Assembly: GCA_023053575.1 (NCBI GenBank)
Contig: JAKZAP010000008.1
Location: 6,156,715-6,220,714, forward strand
Reading direction: 5' to 3'
Origin: Branchinecta lynchi
Lineage: Eukaryota > Arthropoda > Branchiopoda > Anostraca > Branchinectidae
DNA: 64,000 nucleotides
The notes under the pieces were generated by a model that did no database searches, was not told where the DNA came from, and was given only the letters and a program-made list of their open reading frames with translations. Positions 56,689 to 64,000 of the stretch are shown here, piece after piece (within the stretch, counting starts at the first letter, position 1; every line of letters starts with the position of its first letter). The position numbers and the translations under genes are program-made.

Positions 56689-56744
56689 GGTTTCGATAGG
56701 ATCCCCAAAATCTGATATTTGATCCAGACAATTGGGTCTTGTCA
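56689..56744 (-). repeat. Y 3' end fragment, reverse
   Basis: AAAGATCTAAGGTTTCGATA-GGATCCCCAAAATCTGATAT-TTGATCCAGACAATTGGGTC is the reverse of the Y 3' module. It is isolated. Confidence 0.65.
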
Positions 56745-56827
56745 TAATCATTCAGCTTAATCACAAGTCATAGTTATTTTTTTTCTCAAAAGATTACAAA
56801 CCCGTTTTAGCTTCACTCAGCCCCCAT

Positions 56828-57045
56828 GTCTTCAATGAGAGCCACGGGAAATACTGCATAACCGGATTTCTGACCAAGGAGGTCCTAAGTGGGAGCCTGA
56901 TCTGCCTCATGAAGCGCCAGTCTAACGCCATCAGGTTGATAAACGGTATACAGTTCGAAATCTCAGAAATGAGAATGGATGGAACGATTAGGGATATTGA
57001 GTTGATCAGTAATGTAGTTACGACGGATCCTTTAAGGAAACTATA
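56828..57045 (+). pseudogene. unidentified coding-like fragment in SMG5 intron 11
   Basis: The + frame reads GKYCITGFLTKEVLSGSLIC, then MKRQSNAIRLINGIQFEISE and DIELISNVVTTDPLRKL, then a stop at 57043. No start codon is convincing. A diverged copy lies around 47050-47220 (AATGGGGAGCCTGATG, GAAATTCGGAATCTCAGG, AGAATGGATGAATCGAT), so it is likely part of a repeat or transposon protein. Family unknown. Confidence 0.35.
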
Positions 57046-57226
57046 ATAGGGGCTCTTATGTGCCCTTAATAGGTGACCGTCCGTGACTGTTGGAATATTT
57101 ACCCACAGCTTCATCCGTTTGTTTTGTTTTCAGGTACACTGCCTTGATAAGAAACTCTAGAATATCTGATCCAGACAGGGCTTCATGGGAAAAGAAGATA
57201 TCAGTTTGTGTGTGGGTGGGTGGGGG

Positions 57227-58007
57227 TAGGGGCGTCACTAGCCTTTTACCTTTGGGGTGCGGACGTCCAGGTTGTGCCGATGGATTGCAAAATTTGCCGA
57301 CAAAACATGGCGTACTTTTCCGCCAGCGAATAGAACCGGTGTAAAACTAATAATTACAATTATTGTAATGCATCAACTGAGATTATTCCTTTTTATGTAA
57401 ATTTGTATATTTAAATTCACACATTCGGCTTTCAGTTCAGCCTTCGTTAAAAAGTGAACTTCCAACGACTGTACCCAGAACATATTAAACTAAGCGCCGC
57501 CGGCAAAATTTTTAAAATCTACTTTTTTTCTGGGCAAATTTAGCTATACCTGCCGTACTAATTCTAGCTTTCAATGTGTTTCAGACCCTAAGAATTTCAG
57601 TCCTAAAATGCCAACTAAGTGAAACGATGTTATTCTAATAGAAAACTCTTCGAAATGCGTCGCAGACGAAATCTGTTTTTTTCCCCAAAAAAATCGGATG
57701 TGTACCTACCGAGTCCTAGCTTTTAATGTGTTTCAAACCCAAAGAATTTCAAGCCTAAAACGCCAACTGAATTCAGCACCATTTTTCCAAATAGAGAATA
57801 CTATATGAAATGAGCCGCAGGCGAAATATGGTGGAAACGCTGATGAGTGGAGCGCGCGCCTTTTCGCGATCCCAAATAAAAGTCAGGCTACCTGTGAAAT
57901 CACTGATATGTACGTCAAAAAAAGTAGTAGCCACCAACAACAAAGTAGGTACCGACGAAAGTACTTTCTCAAGACCTTTGGGGGGGGGGGCCATAGTGAC
58001 GCCGCTG
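57227..58007. mobile_element. hAT-like element, 781 bp, in SMG5 intron 11
   Basis: The ends are TAGGGGCGTCACTAGCC and the inverted CCATAGTGACGCCGCTG. The flanking 8-mer GGTGGGGG is identical (57219-57226 and 58008-58015), though low in complexity. Same terminal family as 10909-12295 and 63381-63709. No transposase. Confidence 0.75.
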
Positions 58008-58186
58008 GGTGGGGGGCATATTTCCCAAGACATTCAATACCTAATTTCGAGAGTTTCCTGTCTAAGTAATGTGCCTGGAAATACAAGTAAATGTATGGTT
58101 AGTATTAGCTACGTTTTGCAAGCTTTCCCTGGCTCGATTTCTCATGAAACTCCGGACAAACTTTATTCTCGGTTTTTCTTTTCAAG

Positions 58187-58358
58187 TGATCAACCAACTA
58201 GACCGAGCAAAGAAGAACAACGCCGACGCTAGGGAGGCCATCCGGTGGCTGGAACAGGAATTCCAACGAGGGAGCCGGACAGTTCGACCGCAGCGCCATG
58301 GATCGAGGAAATCATTGCCTGTTGTGAAGTATCCAAAGAGGAAAGAAAAATCTGCATG
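58187..58358 (+). CDS. SMG5: SMG5 exon 12 (PIN domain)
   Basis: Acceptor TTCTTTTCAAG, donor before GTACGT. It codes VINQLDRAKKNNADAREAIR followed by WLEQEFQRGSRTVR, closely matching VIDGLDLLKKEHPGARDGIR. It ends KEKSAW; SMG5 also has AW here where catalytic PIN domains (SMG6) carry acidic residues. Confidence 0.95.
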
Positions 58359-59100
58359 GTACGTCCCACTTGGTATATACTTCCCGAGCAGGTTAGACTA
58401 ACATCGTAGAGGACTCCTTGATTCGGGCAATCAATACAAAAAATCCTCACTTCCCACATGTCTTAGAAAAAGACCAGATTTGTCTCTAGTTAGCAAATTC
58501 ACGCAGATTTTCAGGATCTGGGGAAAAGCCTATCAGTGGTAACCAGGGTCTAGCCTCTTTTGATTGGCAAATTTGATTAAAAGCAGAGATCTTTGGCTGG
58601 AGTTGCCTAGTTAGCCTTGGCCGAAAGTAAGAAAACCGTGTTTTCTAGTAATGATCGTCTTTAGAGTTCTTTATGTGGAAAAATGCAGCTTTCCCCTATC
58701 TTAAGAGTTCTGCAAGTCCATGCTTGTGCGGGCGAACTCGGCGGCGCCACGCTATGCTATTGTCCTCCGCGCCGTCCAGATAATTAGATCGCGCTTTTTG
58801 GGCACTTAGGCTATATTCCCAAACAAGAAGTCTTCCGCTCCCCTTCGGCAAGTTCTCCCGACAGGGGTTGCCAGTTTTCAGTCGGGTGGAACAGCTTTTT
58901 TGGCTCCAACCAATCCCGGTCATAGATTACAGAAAGGAGCCGTATGCACAAGGCTAGACTCTTCTCATAGCATGGTTAAAAGGCGATTTCTGCCGGAAGC
59001 CTAGACTTTATATGTTATCAAGTGGCTTCCTAACAATCATTTTTTCGTGTTTCCGATTTTTGCTTCTCTTATATACAATCTTGAAGGTTGTTTTGTCAGT
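58359..59100. other. SMG5 intron 12, unassigned part
   Basis: Nothing recognised. Confidence 0.4.
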
Positions 59101-59149
59101 TCGAAGCTTGGTTTATTTGTACTGGGTATCCTCTTAATGAGAAGCAAGC

Positions 59150-60185
59150 ATCCTCTTAAAGGACACCTGAATGAAGAGTACCAAGTATCAAACACAATCC
59201 AAAAATACGAAATAGTGTTTCCAAGCTATGATTTTTGCTCCATTTTGCATCTGTCCTTATTTCAGAACCGAACAATTTTAGAAATGAACAAATGTCTCCA
59301 ATCAACCCTTCTTCCAGTCTAGTACACTAGCCCCATTTCAGGCACGGTGCTCAAACGTCTAGCACCATGCCTGGGTGCTAGACGTTCGAGCACTGTACCT
59401 TGGATTTCATGTATGGTGCATGGATTTCAGTATACAGTGCATACATCAAAAACACAGTTTCTGTCATCACAACTCAGCACGGGCTCGGACAGGGCTGAAA
59501 TTACTACTATGAATTAGAGAAATCAAAGACAATCCTTTATTTATTTTTCACAACAAAAACAAAAGGGCTCTAATGATGATGGAGATGAAAAACGTAACAG
59601 CACCCTATCTATTTTCCATGTATTTTCCCTATCTATTCCCCAAGAGCCAATATTCTGGTTGGCTGCTAGGTAAAAAAGGCTGAGGCACAGGACACTTTGC
59701 ATGCAAAACCCTTGACTATGTAGAAAAGGAAATGAGGTTTTTCACATCTGTCATCCGCTGAGCCCTTTTGTTTTTGTTGTGAAAAACATATAAAGGATTG
59801 TCTTTGATTTCTCTAATTCATAGTAGTAATTTCAGCCCTGTCCGAGCTGGTGCTCAGTTGTTATGACAGAAACTGCGTTTTTGATGCATGCACTGTATAC
59901 TGAAATTCATGCACCATGCATGAAATCCAAGGTACAGTGCTTGAACGTCTAGCACCCAGGCATGGTGCTAGACGTTTGAGCACCGTGCCTGAAAAGGGGC
60001 TAGTGTACTAGACTGCCTTCTTCTGGAATATTTTTTAACCAGTTAAGCCCTAACGTATATCTAGAAGAAATTCCAATACGATCCGGCTAGTGCTGTACAA
60101 GATCTGAATGATCCTCTCGTGGCCATGTCTGTAAATGCATTCTCCATGGTGTGTTCAAGTATGGTTTCAGTGTTCGGATGTCCTT
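59150..60185. repeat. V repeat, copy split by a hAT insertion
   Basis: Sequence before 59315 and after 60015 matches 62397-62826 continuously (GCTATGATTTTTGCTCCATT, AACAAATGTCTCCAATCAAC, AACCAGTTAAGCCC, CATTCTCCATGGTG). The outer ends TTAAAGGACACCTGAA and CGGATGTCCTTTAA are inverted, so V is itself a foldback-type element. Confidence 0.8.
59315..60015. mobile_element. hAT-type foldback element, copy 2, with perfect target duplication
   Basis: The ends are CAGTCTAGTACACTAGCCCC and GGGGCTAGTGTACTAGACTG. The flanking 8-mer CCTTCTTC is identical (59307-59314 and 60016-60023). It is 701 bp, same family as 21109-21819. An unoccupied version of the insertion site exists at about 62565-62575. In SMG5 intron 12. 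Confidence 0.94.
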
Positions 60186-60265
60186 TAATGAGAAATAAGG
60201 AATCTACTTTTTTAACTATTTTTGAGAAAACAATAGTTAAACCTGCAAAATGATATTACTTTCAG

Positions 60266-60417
60266 GAGTTTCTACCAGATATTGGAATGCTGCTTGTACT
60301 TGAAGGATAATACCGGCTCAGAGAGTGCAGAGGTGACGCTTCTGATTGGCGAAAGCCCAACTGCATTGGCCAGTCAGCTAGCAGTCAAATCACCACAAGG
60401 GCTTTGTGCATCGATAG
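60266..60417 (+). CDS. SMG5: SMG5 exon 13 (PIN domain)
   Basis: Acceptor TTACTTTCAG, donor GTAAGT. It codes SFYQILECCLYLKDNTGSES and VTLLIGESPTALAS, matching LYKILDSCKQL and VTIITG of SMG5. The third catalytic acid of SMG6 (TDD) is replaced by IGE. Ends in phase 1. Confidence 0.93.
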
Positions 60418-60752
60418 GTAAGTAATGGGCCGAGGGTGTTATCAGACTTCAAGCGTAGCAAATACACAGATGAGATATGACAATTAGTGGCAGCTGACAG
60501 CTTTGTCACTACCAGACTTGTTTGAGTGTACCAAGTCTAGTAGACACGGGACTCATACGTGAAGAGCGACCAGGTAGCATCCTCGTGAGTTCAAAGCATG
60601 AACAGTTGATATTGTATACAACCTATCGGGTAAGCGTAAGCAGTAAAATTAATGTGAAACGATGACTGGTGTCGGCGCAGTTCCGGAGAGCAGACTCTGA
60701 TAATACGTCCTTCGAGTGGTCTCGATTTAAGCACACAGAACATATCTTTCAG

Positions 60753-60844
60753 GAGTCACCATCAAAACAGCTGCTGAATTCCTGAAGTCCCACGATTCAA
60801 GGAAAGACACGAAAACGGATAATGCAGCAAGGAAGGAAACATAA
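60753..60844 (+). CDS. SMG5: SMG5 exon 14 (stop codon)
   Basis: Acceptor ATATCTTTCAG. It codes GVTIKTAAEFLKSHDSRKDT and a short Lys/Asn tail ending RKET, with TAA at 60842-60844. It matches VDIKNVLDFYKQW of SMG5. A possible variant poly(A) signal AATACA lies at 60876-60881, so the 3' UTR would be short or would overlap RPL38 on the other strand. Confidence 0.92.
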
Positions 60845-60889
60845 ACATATTGAAAGTTTTTGTATAGCCAACATGAATACAGTTGTTTT

Positions 60890-60895
60890 TTTATT
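60890..60895 (-). terminator. RPL38 polyadenylation signal
   Basis: AATAAA on the - strand, 20 bp past the RPL38 stop codon. Cleavage would be expected some 10-30 bp further on, at about 60865-60880, almost reaching the SMG5 stop at 60844. Confidence 0.7.
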
Positions 60896-60914
60896 TCCTC
60901 AAGCTTTACAAAAT

Positions 60915-61124
60915 TCACTTGAGTTCCTTGACCTGGAGGCCAGGGGGCAGGGACTTCTTGAGCTTCTCGGCCTTTTCATTGTCTGTGATGACAAGGGTGT
61001 AGAGGAATCGGCTGCAGCGCACCTTGAACTTGGTGTTATCTTTGTTCTTCTTGATCTTGACGGACTTGGCATCCTTCCTCCTTGCCTTCAGGAGAAAGTC
61101 CTTGATTTCCATCAACTGTTTCGG
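60915..61124 (-). CDS. RPL38: RPL38 main coding exon
   Basis: Acceptor TTTTTTAG at 61125-61126 (- strand). Coding starts [18 protein letters not shown] and runs in frame to TGA at 60917-60915. The internal ATG at the fifth codon is not the true start, because PKQL before it matches the conserved PRKI of the family. Confidence 0.97.
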   Translation of the reverse strand, partial: PKQLMEIKDFLLKARRKDAKSVKIKKNKDNTKFKVRCSRFLYTLVITDNEKAEKLKKSLPPGLQVKELK

Positions 61125-61716
61125 CTAAAAAAGAACATCTTTTCCTAAATCTGCGGAATTTTACCAGAACTTACATAATTTTAAGCAGTGATAAATTTGC
61201 TCTTCCCAGATTTGTCTAATAGGCCTTATAAATACAAATTGGCTGAACAATCGGCCAGAAGTTGACTGGATATTTGCTGTTGCTAATTTTGATGTACTCC
61301 ATCCACCAATACAAAAACACTTCGAATATTTAAACACCTACACCTTACCTAGGTCAGACAAAGCATGAAGCATTTTGATCATTAAGGCGGGATGGGTCTT
61401 CAAGTTTTCTCAAGTGAATTTCCAGGCAGGTTGTCTTGACAGGAAGAATTATCATGCTTTGCTCAGACCCACAACTTTCAAACTGATACAAAATTGTGTG
61501 CTACTTGTGCTGGGACAAAGAAATTTTAGGTGTCGGGCTTACAAGGAGGCTGGTCTGGGAGATGTGATCAATATTCTTTCAACTGAGACAAGAAATCCTC
61601 AAGGGGGATTTTGTTTGGGAAGATTAAATTTGCTTAGAACATTACAATGCTCTACTGTCACACGCCTTGGAATAGTTGAAGGAAGTAGCGACAATTAATG
61701 ATCACTTGAAACTTAC

Positions 61717-61744
61717 CATTTTAGATGATGACCAGGTAAGTGAT
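61717..61744 (-). CDS. RPL38: RPL38 small exon with the start codon
   Basis: On the - strand, acceptor TTTTTTTTCAG opens a 28-nt exon ending in ATG directly before GTAAGT. The ATG at 61719-61717 joins CCG of the next exon to give MPKQL. Only the last three bases are coding; the rest is 5' UTR. At least one more 5' exon must lie upstream; it was not located. Confidence 0.8.
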
Positions 61745-61798
61745 CTGAAAAAAAATCAAGTAAAAAAATTAAATTTCAAGAATATCACCTTGAGAGTA

Positions 61799-62002
61799 CA
61801 GTAGAGGTATGCTTTCTCTGAACTATAACTTAAATGTGAACAGTACAGTTTTGGGCTAACTGGAGAATGAGGACCAAAATTCCCATTCAGGTGTTACAAG
61901 AGGCCCTTAATTACCTGCTTTGGCTAACTGGTAGTCACAGCAAGTGTATGAGAATGGCAAAGTATGAAGCCAACAAACGTTCGAATAAGCATACCTCTAC
62001 TG
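61799..62002. mobile_element. mariner-like MITE, second copy
   Basis: The ends are CAGTAGAGGTATGCTTTCTC and GAATAAGCATACCTCTACTG. The flanks are TA on the left and TG on the right, a decayed TA duplication. Related to 18633-18848. It lies upstream of the RPL38 small exon, inside its inferred 5' intron. Confidence 0.75.
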
Positions 62003-62396
62003 TGCATGGTAATGAGGTAACTTATGTGCAAATGGAAAGTCTTCCATGAGATGCAAAACCAGTAACGAATCCCCTGTTGTTTTTCCAGCTGAGAGCCAAA
62101 ATTACCAGCTAGTAACCAATCCCTTTGTCAATTTTTTTTTTGTAAACATTACTTATGTGAAGTAGTAAATGATCCTAAGTAACTACTGCCTTTCTGAATT
62201 AGGAACAGAATTACTAATAATCGATTAATTGCTGATTATGTCAGTCTTATCTCTCTGCTATGTTGGGTTTACTGGTTGTAAGGAGGTCACAATATTAGTT
62301 AGACGTGGTGGTAAACTTGATTAGGTCTATTTACTGATTTTTTGTTCTGGGGAAAGGTTTCAAATGAGACTGAAACACAGTACTCACAACATCTAT

Positions 62397-62826
62397 TAAA
62401 GGACACCCAAAGTATCATCCTTATCTGTATGACTTCAGTTAACATTGCCTGCAGAAAACCCAATCCAAATACGAAGTGTTTCCAAGCTATGATTTTTGCT
62501 CCATTCTGCATCTGTCTTTATTTCAGTACAGACGAATTTTAGAAACGAACAAATGTCTCCAATCAACCCTTCTTCTGGAATATTTTTTTAACCAGTTAAG
62601 CCCAAACATCTAGTAGAAATTCCAATACGATCCGGACAGCGCTGTACAAGATTTGAATGAATTGAGCTTTTTGTCTTGGGAGTCTGCATGTGCAAACCTC
62701 CAGAAACGAATTTCTCTATTTTGAAAACGTCACGCTCAGGAGAAGAATGCTCTCCGTAGCCATGTCTGTAAGTGCATTCTCCATGGTGCGTTCAAGTATG
62801 GCTTTATTGTTCAGGTGTCCTTTAAG
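62397..62826. repeat. V repeat, uninterrupted copy
   Basis: The ends TAAAGGACACC and GGTGTCCTTTA are inverted. The interior matches both halves of the split copy at 59150-60185 and carries the unfilled hAT site AACCCTTCTTCTGG at about 62566-62579. Confidence 0.78.
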
Positions 62827-63372
62827 GATAATCCTCAGAAAATTTGCTCCTTGATTGGTTAATGGGTCGGTAGTTAACATTTCCTGCACAGGAGTCACCA
62901 GCATTAAATTAAGTATGCTTGAAATTGGCTTCAAAAATTTTGCAATTAGGTATGAATGGGGAGATACCGTCTTTCACCAGAATGTGATAGAGATTACTTG
63001 TCAATAGTCATCACAAGTATGTGCAGCGTTGAACATGATAGAAAGCTGAACCTACAGTCTGAGATGCCCAAAGCTTGTTATGAGATTGGCCAAAATTTGT
63101 GATGCTGTAACAGCCACAGCTTGAAATTAAGTAAACAGCAATTTAGGACCTGCCAACTGATCTTGGAACATCAGTTGCGTTTTTAGCGAAAAAATAAGCT
63201 CGAAGGCTGCAAACCCAATTCCTCTGTCCTTTCTGCTAATTTGACCGTTTTGACCAAGGAGTCAGGCACCATTCTCCTGAGCAGACTAGTTAACTCACAT
63301 TGGGTTTACAAATCTCCTTTCCCTAAAGGCTATGGCAGAAAGAACACATGGCTTGGTCCAACTGTCAAAACA
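62827..63372. other. unassigned stretch
   Basis: GAAATTGGCTTCAAAAATTTTGCAAT near 62920 recurs near 63918 (GAAACTGGCTTCAAAATATTGCAAT), so part of this is repeat DNA. No gene was recognised. Confidence 0.4.
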
Positions 63373-63380
63373 GCAGTGAA

Positions 63381-63709
63381 CAGAGGCGTTACTAGCCAAA
63401 ACGTTTGGGGGGGGGGGACGAGGAATTTACCGACTGGCTGGTAATTTTTAACGACTTTTTCTGCAGAAAAACGACTGTTTTTAACAACAAAAATGACACT
63501 TTTGAAAAAGATCCACTGATTTTCAGAAAAAAAAACACAATTTTGACGAAAAATGAACCAATTTTTAGAAAAACCACCTGTTTATATACAAAAAATCAAC
63601 TGTTTTGACAAAAATCGCGGCGATTCGCGCAGACTCGGTTATTTTTACCGACAGCACTAGGAGGGGGGGGGGGCGTCCTACCCTCCCCCCCCCAGTCTTG
63701 ACGCCCCTG
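63381..63709. mobile_element. hAT-like MITE, 329 bp
   Basis: The ends are CAGAGGCGTTACTAGCC and the inverted GTCTTGACGCCCCTG. Flanking 8-mers GCAGTGAA (63373-63380) and GCAGTGAG (63710-63717) match at 7 of 8. The interior is A-rich repeats (TTTTCAGAAAAA, ACTGTTTT). Same end family as 57227-58007. Confidence 0.8.
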
Positions 63710-63717
63710 GCAGTGAG

Positions 63718-64000
63718 GAGTAAGTGTCTGGTCCAAAAGACTGGAAAAAATAACCAAGGCCTTGGTGGATAAACAGGGACTGTTAGTTGACTTGGACAGT
63801 GCAGTTTTGGGCCTAAAAGGCTATTATTGCTAACCAATAGTCGAGTTTTGCCACAGCAAGTGGATAAAAATCGCAGTTACTATTTAGGGGGATTCACCAG
63901 ACTCAAATTAAGTAAGCTTGAAACTGGCTTCAAAATATTGCAATCAAACTTCTTTCTAGAACAGTGAACTGATTAAACCCTATCCAACGAAACTGAATAT
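63718..64000. other. unassigned stretch at the window end
   Basis: Nothing recognised apart from the shared 63.9 kb / 62.9 kb repeat strings. Confidence 0.4.

Larger units (their letters stand above)
25468..60844 (+). other. SMG5: SMG5-like nonsense-mediated decay gene (gene span, 14 exons)
   Basis: Fourteen exons with GT-AG borders join in one frame (2337 nt, 778 residues plus stop). SMG5 is an NMD factor that binds phosphorylated UPF1 and promotes UPF1 dephosphorylation and mRNA decay together with SMG7. Region by region, the product follows SMG5: an N-terminal 14-3-3-like helical domain (about residues 30-240) with the LYLGDIYRY and NVIPGNGLPHNQLA motifs; helical-hairpin repeats (about 240-380); an Arg run (393-399) and an acidic Ser-rich linker (about 405-445); more helices; and a C-terminal PIN domain (about 605-765). 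It is shorter than the vertebrate protein of about 1000 residues, mostly in the linker. Only one PIN acidic residue (Asp 615) is kept, as in SMG5 but not SMG6. SMG7 is excluded because it has no PIN domain. Confidence 0.92.
60915..61744 (-). other. RPL38: RPL38, ribosomal protein eL38 (gene span)
   Basis: Two exons on the - strand give a 70-residue protein, the exact length of eukaryotic eL38, a protein of the large cytosolic ribosomal subunit. The sequence [37 protein letters not shown] and [12 protein letters not shown] is nearly identical to the family. The gene is tail to tail with SMG5. AATAAA on the - strand lies 20 bp past the stop (60895-60890). Confidence 0.97.

Noticed and set aside
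60822..61148. A 108-codon + strand frame
   Set aside because: It is the antisense of the RPL38 coding exon.
1..64000. CRISPR array
   Set aside because: The short repeats near 17350-19800 and 21130-21780 are inverted subterminal motifs of hAT elements, not direct repeats with spacers, and the DNA is eukaryotic.

Overview
The window is genomic DNA from an animal. It has spliced genes with canonical GT-AG introns, a metazoan-type TRIC channel exon, a ribosomal protein gene and a very heavy load of transposons and repeats. The DNA looks like an invertebrate genome, but the sequence does not let me name the species. All protein identities come from recognising conserved motifs by eye; no database search was run.

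Three host genes can be supported. (1) A complete 14-exon SMG5-like gene on the + strand (ATG 25468, stop 60844) codes for 778 residues. Every junction keeps phase, and the product ends in a degenerate PIN domain, so it should act in nonsense-mediated mRNA decay. Its 2.3 kb of coding sequence is spread over 35 kb because the introns are filled with repeats. (2) RPL38 lies on the - strand (61744..60915), tail to tail with SMG5, with stop codons only 70 bp apart. (3) The first coding exon of a TMEM38/TRIC intracellular cation channel lies on the - strand at 9407..9541; its other exons were not found. A possible last exon of an unidentified - strand gene (24985..25197) sits just upstream of SMG5.

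Layout: 1-4.75 kb is a nested stack. A repeat called here Y (-) is split by a non-LTR retrotransposon and by a repeat called X, and X holds a small hairpin element. 5-8.3 kb holds a tRNA-derived SINE, a Y copy and a third repeat family, Z. 9.4-12.3 kb holds the TRIC exon, a TA-flanked foldback, an X fragment and a hAT-like element. 12.9-16.4 kb is a second Y copy split by a long-ORF non-LTR retrotransposon (EN+RT). 17.3-21.8 kb holds three hAT-type elements, one with a mariner-like MITE inside. 22.4-24.3 kb holds a broken LINE endonuclease and a Y copy. 25.5-60.8 kb is SMG5 with intronic LINE fragments, foldbacks, X copies (35.6-49.7 kb, in both orientations), Y copies and a Z copy. 60.9-64 kb holds RPL38, MITEs and a small hAT element.

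The most unusual signal is that X, Y and Z differ in sequence but are all built of degenerate internal units of roughly 130-155 bp. X and the Y end module share a CAAGTTTCATC core, and Z carries the related reverse form TTGAAACTTGG. They nest in one another and fill the introns of one gene. Inverted X copies bracket SMG5 exon 7, and Y 3' ends lie directly in front of two SMG5 acceptors. Several transposons have clear target-site duplications, and one hAT insertion has an unfilled paralogous site 2.6 kb away.
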